DNA from: Climacium dendroides
Taxonomy: Eukaryota > Streptophyta > Bryopsida > Hypnales > Climaciaceae
Reading direction: 5' to 3'
NCBI GenBank assembly: GCA_950106755.1
Contig: OX467087.1
Coordinates: forward strand, 13,644,047 to 13,708,046
Length of the DNA stretch: 64,000 nucleotides
The translations under genes and the position numbers were made by a program. The notes beneath the pieces are model-generated. The model did not search any database. It was not told where the DNA came from and saw only the letters and a list, made by a program, of their open reading frames with translations. Shown here in pieces: positions 57,619 to 64,000 of this stretch (position 1 is the first letter of the stretch; each line of letters starts with the position of its first letter).

Positions 57619-60530
57619 GGTGTCCGAGTGATCGTTGAAGTCCTGGAGTGCGTTACGTAGATCTGTTGTCTGGATTTTCGGGCTTTCAGAGTTTGCAAAT
57701 GAAAATCTGTTGTCAGATTTCTGTCTCCGCGGGCACCCTTGAGGTCGATGTTTCTCTTGTTACTTCTAGGCCATCCCTAATCTTACCAGGAGGAAATCAC
57801 TAAGTTCTGTAGCTTTGGATGTATCGAGTTGTAGTCGAGGAGGATCCTACTGATTCTGCTTGTACTGTACATGAGTGTTTTTTCGCGTGTGTGAATAATA
57901 AACACAAATTTTCGTGCATGAACTCTAGATATTCCATGCCCCTGCCTGTCGAGGTTGCGGGGCCTTTCAGTGTGGACTTTGAAATGCCTTTAGTTTGGCA
58001 CCGAAACCCTCACCGTAGAGACTTTTGTGACGCAACCCAGCTGAGAAATAATCGCAGGTTGCAAATCTGATGAGAGATGGAGCTAGACTATCCTATTAAC
58101 CTGTAATATGTCGTACCTGGCTATCAAGATCAGCATTCATGCTGAATATTCAATAAGCCTTTGTAAAACAAATTGGCAGGTGGTAAATAAAAATAGGGAT
58201 ACTTCCTCAAATTTCATGTTTTCAATTTCATAGAATTTTTTTTCTTTATGAGGACATTATATCCTTGACATTCCTATACAAAAATATGTTGTCGTTGGCA
58301 TTAATAGTACAATGTATAGATAATAATATCTTCATACATACATCATCCATTCCACATCATGCATTGCACGTTCTACATCATGCAAACAATAATAGCCATA
58401 AACTCCGTCAAACTCTTGCAGATTTAACCCCTTAAGGATCACGGTCTTTTTTTTGCCAAAAGACATTTAAAATTGCCATTTCTACAGCAAAGAATAACAA
58501 ATTTCAAAATTATTATTTTTGCAAATCTATTGCAAGATCTTACATCTAAATAGTATATATATGAGATTGTATGAAATAAAGTTCAGAAATTTTGATTGCA
58601 TGGATTGCAAGAAATCTGCGTTTAAAGGGAAGAAAACAAGTTTTTTTTTGCACATTGTGAGACTAAATTATTTGACTTTGAACCTTCTTTAACTTAAATT
58701 TTTTTTACTACAAAGTTTTGAGTTTTAAATCTTCACCGAGTGGGGGGTTGAGTTGACTAGGGAATAAAATTCAAAAAACTAAATTTCCATTCATAAGAAA
58801 ATTATTAAGTAGAAGTAGATATTAGGTAGAATGAAAATCTAAATTATTAATATTTCTAAGCATTAGATGATACCCAACTTCTCTATAGCTAAGGGCTATG
58901 AGTTCCTCCAAGTTCCTAGATTGTGGGAACTCAACTACAATAGTTAGATGTAGCAAAAAAAATTTACTATAGTTTGATGTAGCAAAGCATTTGCCAAATA
59001 ATAATAATAATAATTTTAATATTTAATAATTTAACAAAAAAATTCATTCATTATTACTTTATATTCTCATTAATAGTGGTTGGTATCCAACATGGGGAAT
59101 TGACTTGAAATGGCCCTCTAATATAGCTAAAAAACACTAAGGATGGAACCAAAATGCACTAATCTCAATCATGAAATTGTTCTAGCAAAAAAACTAAACT
59201 ATGTAGAATATTTTTGGAATTGTAAAAATTGCATTCAAAAATGAATCCTACAAGTTATTTTTTCAAGAAGATGCTCCAATTGCTCAAAAAATAAGATTGT
59301 CCATAACTTTCACATCACTTATTCAAATGAAATGAATCAAATCTATCCATATAGAACAAATATAATCTATGAGAAAAAAAATTAAAAATTAAAAAAATCA
59401 AATTTTTGAATTTTTTTGGGCTCCCTAGTCTCCCTTATTTTGAGCTTATCTAGGCATAACTTTTGTTCATTGGAATTTATTGAAAAATAAATTTATTTTC
59501 ACAAAGACAATCAATTTTTCAATCTTCAAAAGAAGTTTTTAAAAAATCATGACAAAAATTGAAACTGCTTCGACCTCTTCAAAATCCAATTTTTCCTATA
59601 AAGGGACAATGGTCCTTTAAGGGGTCAACTTCAAGCTCCTTTGCATCAACCTCTTTATATTCTAGTATTGTGCCAATTTGAGGATTTAGCAATGTTATGA
59701 TATTGTGATAGATTTGTGATTTGATGATTTAGAAAGGCTGGAAGTTTAGGCCTACAGTGGAGATGGGCTCTATGTTTACTTTGGTGTCAAACTACTTTTG
59801 ATTCATTCTTCTATTGAGTATAAGTGTATAATGACATTCAAATTTTATTTATATCCCACTACAGGGGAGCAGTGTCAATTCGGACATTTGTTTGTCAATT
59901 TTTTTTCAATTTGGACATTTTTTTGACAAAATTCTGTCAATTCAAACATTTTGGTCAATTGGGACGTGTCAATTTGGACACTGTTTTCTTGTAGTGTCCT
60001 TTACTCATGCAAGTGTCATTGTTGTTAATTCCAAAGTCATATAAATGTCATTTATGTAAATGTTACAAATAATCGATGCTACCCCCCATAATTGCTAAAG
60101 TGTTAACACCACACAAGTGTTACATGTTTCCTTGCTCCCAAGTTTTTAGCAAATATTAGAGGATGAATTGACTAGACTTGGTTGAGCAATTACATATCTC
60201 TATATTATTGTGTGCAATCCAACAATTGATGGCGTCACATATGGAAGCTATCATGGGGATTCCACACTTGGAACAACCCCTAGGGCTCTCATCTAGAGTT
60301 CCATGACATGACGCTAAACCCATCCCATTAAATGATTGAGACTAAGAAGGTGGATTTTGTGTTCTTTGGAGTAAAAATAAAAAAACAATTCCCCTATTTT
60401 GTGCTGTGATTAGGGAAGCTAAAATGGGGGTCTCCAATTGCAAATGTGAATTCAAAATTTGCAAATTTTTATCATGAGTGATAAATTAAAAATTGCGTTT
60501 AATTTGTCACTCATGACTCCGAGGCCAGGC
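57619..60530 (+). repeat. sHSP3 downstream flank and AT-rich spacer of unit 4
   Basis: Collinear first with the sHSP4 3' flank and with 44150-44900, then with 46020-46266 plus 52601-53480. No gene was seen. A 140-bp CACTA-type element interrupts it at 59857. Confidence 0.7.
59857..59996. mobile_element. Miniature CACTA-type element, 140 bp
   Basis: It starts CACTACAGGGGAGCAGTGTC and ends TTTTCTTGTAGTG, with a TCC target duplication (59854-59856 and 59997-59999). The related spacer at 52990-53010 is uninterrupted (TTTCATCCTTTCTTC). The interior repeats CAATTTGGACA and GTCAATT words, shared in reverse orientation with 13505-13614. Confidence 0.85.
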
Positions 60531-60670
60531 CCTTCTCCAAGCTTCTGCTTCCGTCCTGACCGCCGGACAGGAGGCATTCTCCAAAAGAACGAAGACACTG
60601 ACCGATGGTCGCCGGAGGTTGCAGAGCCTACGTAGAAGGTTGGAGAACACTGACCAACAGTCGCCGGAGG

Positions 60671-60737
60671 TTCCAGAGCCTTCCCATTCTCGACGCTTCC
60701 AGAAACCGGCTGCATGCTGTTCATCCGATATATAAAG
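60671..60737 (+). promoter_or_regulatory. Heat-shock promoter of sHSP4: HSEs plus TATA box
   Basis: TTC-GAG-TTC (60671-60683), TTC-GAC-TTC-GAA (60687-60704) and TATATAAAG (60729-60737), in the same geometry as sHSP1. The CTGTTCATCC used as Copia target in units 2 and 3 is uninterrupted here (60717-60726). Confidence 0.85.
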
Positions 60738-60903
60738 AACGACATGCGCTCCAATTCCATCGCAACTCAATCGCAGAGTACTCAATATTTGCAAGCACAC
60801 TTCGTGATCTTCACAGTGACAAGATTCCTCTTGCATATAATCGTTCGATTGTAGCGTCGTCTGAGCTTAACTTGGTGCTTTCTGTCCGTTTCAGTAAGTG
60901 AGA

Positions 60904-61407
60904 ATGGCTCTGTCGTCGTTTCTCGGGCGCCGGAACAACTTCTGGGACGCCCCAGACCCGCTTGATTTGGTGGTGTCCATGTTCGAAAACACGCCGGCCA
61001 GCTCGTTTGCTCGCGACTCGCACGCGGTGGCGAACACGAATGTGGACTGGAAGGAGACGCCCACAGAGCATGTGTTCAAGGCCGACCTGCCAGGCTTAAA
61101 GAAGGAGGAAGTGCAAGTGCAGGTGGAGGGCGAAAGGACGCTGAGCATCAGCGGGCAACGCGAGAAGGAGGAGGTGCAGCAGACGGATACATGGCATCGC
61201 GTGGAACGGAGCAGCGGCCAATTCATGCGCAAGTTCCGGCTTCCGGAGAATGCGAATGTGGATCGCATCACAGCGAAGGTGAAGAACGGAGTGTTGACGG
61301 TGGTGGTGCCGAAGGAGGAGAAGAAGGCCAGCAAGGCGCGCAGCATTGAGATCGGTGGCCACGATGGCCAGCAGGGGACCATTGAGAACAAACCCACCTC
61401 GCAGTGA
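60904..61407 (+). CDS. Class I cytosolic small heat-shock protein, sHSP4 (167 aa)
   Basis: Full-length and without the extra Gly, like sHSP1. Motifs: [47 protein letters not shown] and RSIEIGG. It differs from sHSP1 by a few residues, including Glu for Lys in QREKEE, KVKNGVL for KVENGLL, and Ser in place of Met in KKASKA. The start at 60904 is chosen as for the paralogues. The HSE/TATA promoter is intact and AATAATAAA lies near 61685, so with sHSP1 it is the copy most likely to be heat-inducible. Confidence 0.95.
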   Translation: MALSSFLGRRNNFWDAPDPLDLVVSMFENTPASSFARDSHAVANTNVDWKETPTEHVFKADLPGLKKEEVQVQVEGERTLSISGQREKEEVQQTDTWHRVERSSGQFMRKFRLPENANVDRITAKVKNGVLTVVVPKEEKKASKARSIEIGGHDGQQGTIENKPTSQ

Positions 61408-62339
61408 GCTGTCCGAGTGATCGCTGAAGTCCTGGAGTGCGTTACGTAGATCTGTTGTCTGGGTTTGCGGGCTTTCAGAGTTTGCAATTTGAAAAACTAA
61501 CCTCAAATTTCTGTCTGCGCGGGCACTCTTGACGTCGATGTTTCTCTTGTTATTTCAGGCTATCCCTAATCTTGGCAGGCAGAAATCTTTACTAAGTTCT
61601 GTAGCTTTGGATGTATCGAGTTGTAGTCGAGGAGGATCCTACTGATTCTGCTTGTACTGTACATGAGTGTTTTTTTGCGTGTGAGAATAATAAACAACAA
61701 ATTCTCTAATTTCGTGCAATTGGCCATGAACTCTATATATTCCATGCGTCTGTCTGTCGAGGTTGCGGGACTTTGAGGGCGATTCCAATGCTTTTAGTTT
61801 GGCTCACTCTAGACTTCTGTGACATAACCCAACAGAAAAATAAACGAAGATTGGTAATCTGATGAGAGATTGAGCTAAAATATCCTACCAACCTGTAATA
61901 TACCGCACCTGGCTATCAAGATCGGCAGTTCATGGAGAATATTCGATACGAGTTTGTAAAGCAAATTGGTAGGTGCTAATTAGAAATAGAAATTCTTCCT
62001 CAAATTTCATGTTTTCTTCATAGAATCCTTTTTCCTTTGCAGGACATAATATCCTTATACAAAACATGCTGTCGTCGACATTAATAGTACAATGTACAGT
62101 TCATACTATCTTCATCCATCATCCATTCCACATCATCCATTGCACATTATACATGCAAATGATAATAGACATAAACTCCATCAAACTCTTTGAGATTTAA
62201 CCCCTAAAGGATCATGGTCTTTTTTTTTTCCAAAAATACTCAAAATTGCCATTTCTATAGCAAAAGATAAAATGGCAAGGGATAAAATAATTGAAAATTA
62301 TTTTTTTTGCAAATTGAATTGTAGGATCTTACACATGAC

Positions 62340-62403
<64 letters not shown>

Positions 62404-64000
62404 TTGTATGAAATAAATTTCAGAAATTTTGGTTGCAAGGATTGCAAGAAATCTGCATTTAAAGTGAAGAGAACAAGTTTTTTTTGCACATTGTGAGACT
62501 AAATTACAAAGTTTTGAGTTTTAAATCTTCATAGTAGGGGATTGAGTTGACTGAGAGTCTATAGGAAAAAAATTCAAAAAACTTAATTTCTTAAAAAAAT
62601 TATTAAAAAGAACTAGATACTAGGTAGAATGAAAATCTAAATTATTTATTTTTCTAAGCATTAGATGAGACCCAACTCTTGTGTAGGATTGTGAGTTCCC
62701 ATGAGTTTCCAATTTGTGGGAACTTAGCCACAACAATAGTTTGATGTAGTTTTTTAAAAACTATTTTAAAATTTTTAAAATTTTTGAACTTTTATTATTT
62801 TTTATTATTAGCAGTAGTGATTGGTATTAAATATGGAAAACTAGCCTGAAATGGCCCTCAAATGATGCTAAAAAACACTAATGATGGAATTAGAATGCAC
62901 TAATCCCAATGATGAGATTGTCCTAGTAAAAAAACTAAAACATGTGAATTTTTATAATTGTAAAAATTGCAGTAAAAAATGAATCTTATAAGTTATTTTT
63001 TCAAGAAGATACTTAGATTGCCTGAAAAACAAGACTGTCCATAACTTTCACATTGCTTATTCAAATGAAATGAATTAGAGCTTTCCATATATTTAGACAA
63101 AAATTTAATCTATGAGGAAAAAAATTGAAAATTGAAAAGTCAAAAATTTTAAATTTTTATTGTTCTCTAGTCTCCTTTGTTTTGAATTTATTTGGCATAA
63201 CTTTTGTTCCCTAGAACCAATTGAAGAATAAATTTATTCCCACAAAGACAATAAGTATTTCAATCTTCAAAAGAAGTTTTAAAAAATCATCGCAAAAATT
63301 GAAACCACATAGACCTCCCTGAAATCCAATTTGTCCCCTAAACGAATAATGGTCTTTTGAGGGTTCAACTTCAAGCTCCCTTACATTAACCTCTTTGTAT
63401 TCTAGTATTGTGCCAATTTGAGGATTTAGCAGTTGTGAATGTTTATTTATCCACCCTTGGTAAATAACTGTACACAACCAAGTTCTTGTTCAGTTTTAGT
63501 TTTTTATGCTGTTGGGTGCCTAAGCATCCATCCACTATGACTTCCAAGCAATAGATCTTTGTATAGTGCTTAGGTGTATTTAATATGTGCAAAACATCCT
63601 GAATTACAATTTAAATACAAATAAACGAGTGATTGGACAAATTTTTGTTAATTCACTATATTTAGCAATTCAAAATTCATTTTTTTTACTTTTAACCCTT
63701 GGATTTTTAAATCTATCACAGTTTTTGTTTTTGTTCTTTTTGGATGAGATTTCCTAAGTTTCATCCATTTCAAGTTCAAAACTTCATCTACTAATATCTT
63801 TCTCATTTTAAATTGATTTTCTACGTATTTTATCTTTTTGGAAACCTCTACTATCAAATTCTAAATTCAAATTGAACTTGACTATAATTTTTATTATTCT
63901 AACATATTTTTAGATTTCGGCCTTCATTACTTTTGTTAATTTAACATAAAAATATAATAAAATAGAAGGTTTAGGATTATACCTTCAGTTGGAGTATGGC
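61408..64000 (+). repeat. sHSP4 downstream flank and start of a further spacer
   Basis: Homologous to 57619 onward and 41417 onward to about 63430, implying that the tandem unit structure continues. From 63430 the sequence departs from the other spacers and has no recognised feature. The window ends before any next gene. Confidence 0.6.
62340..62400. repeat. (TG)n(TA)n microsatellite
   Basis: A short TG run followed by an uninterrupted TA run of about 50 bp, at a position in the spacer comparable to the (AT)n run of unit 3. Confidence 0.97.

Noticed and set aside
1..64000. tRNA or rRNA genes
   Set aside because: No cloverleaf with A/B boxes and no rRNA-like block was noticed. A tRNAscan or Infernal run would be needed to exclude them.

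Overview
ORGANISM. The window looks like nuclear DNA of a streptophyte (land plant or charophyte relative). It holds four plant-type class I cytosolic small heat-shock protein (sHSP) genes with heat-shock elements and TATA boxes, GT-AG spliced genes, Copia LTR elements, CACTA elements and Helitron-like elements in AT-rich spacer. I cannot name a species; a seedless plant or charophyte is a guess. LAYOUT. (1) 1-2660: moderately GC-rich, no recognisable gene. (2) 2660-9950: AT-rich spacer, then sHSP1. (3) 9950-12160: unrecognised sequence. (4) 12161-36290: a candidate giant DNA transposon of 24,130 bp. It has perfect 24-bp terminal inverted repeats, a 4-bp target duplication (AGAC), and internal genes with no relation to the sHSP locus. 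(5) 36291-64000: three more sHSP units with their AT-rich spacers. These are interrupted by two copies of a rearranged Copia element, a solo LTR, a 6.3-kb CACTA element, a third Helitron-like copy and several short inverted-repeat elements. sHSP LOCUS. Each unit has the same order: AT-rich spacer, heat-shock promoter, short 5' leader, single-exon sHSP, AATAATAAA tail. sHSP1 and sHSP4 keep intact promoters. In sHSP2 and sHSP3 a Copia element sits at the identical CTGTT target between the heat-shock element and the TATA region. A fifth unit survives only as promoter and leader, and carries an independent solo-LTR insertion in its TATA region. GIANT ELEMENT. On the plus strand is an apparently intact three-exon gene of about 925 codons, resembling the DUF7869 family and carrying Asp/His motifs like an RNase H-fold transposase (32416-35448). 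On the minus strand lie a decayed gene that resembles a ParB-like domain joined to an N4/N6-type DNA methyltransferase core, with acidic and coiled-coil tails (17881-23073), and an FCP1/NIF-type phosphatase-like gene that lacks the nucleophilic Asp (15958-17522). A small unrecognised five-exon gene (28214-29455) and two head-to-tail Helitron-like copies (25568-27270) lie between. Two dense arrays of a 24-bp palindromic motif (core AGAGCG-NN-CGCTCT) lie directly upstream of the two main gene sets and link them. A second degenerate FCP1-like gene lies inside the separate CACTA element, so this domain has entered two unrelated transposons. HOW IT FITS. My inference is that the DUF7869-like protein mobilises the large element, that the palindromes are binding or regulatory sites, and that the methyltransferase-like and phosphatase-like genes are accessory cargo. 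None of this is proven by sequence alone. All alignments were made by eye.
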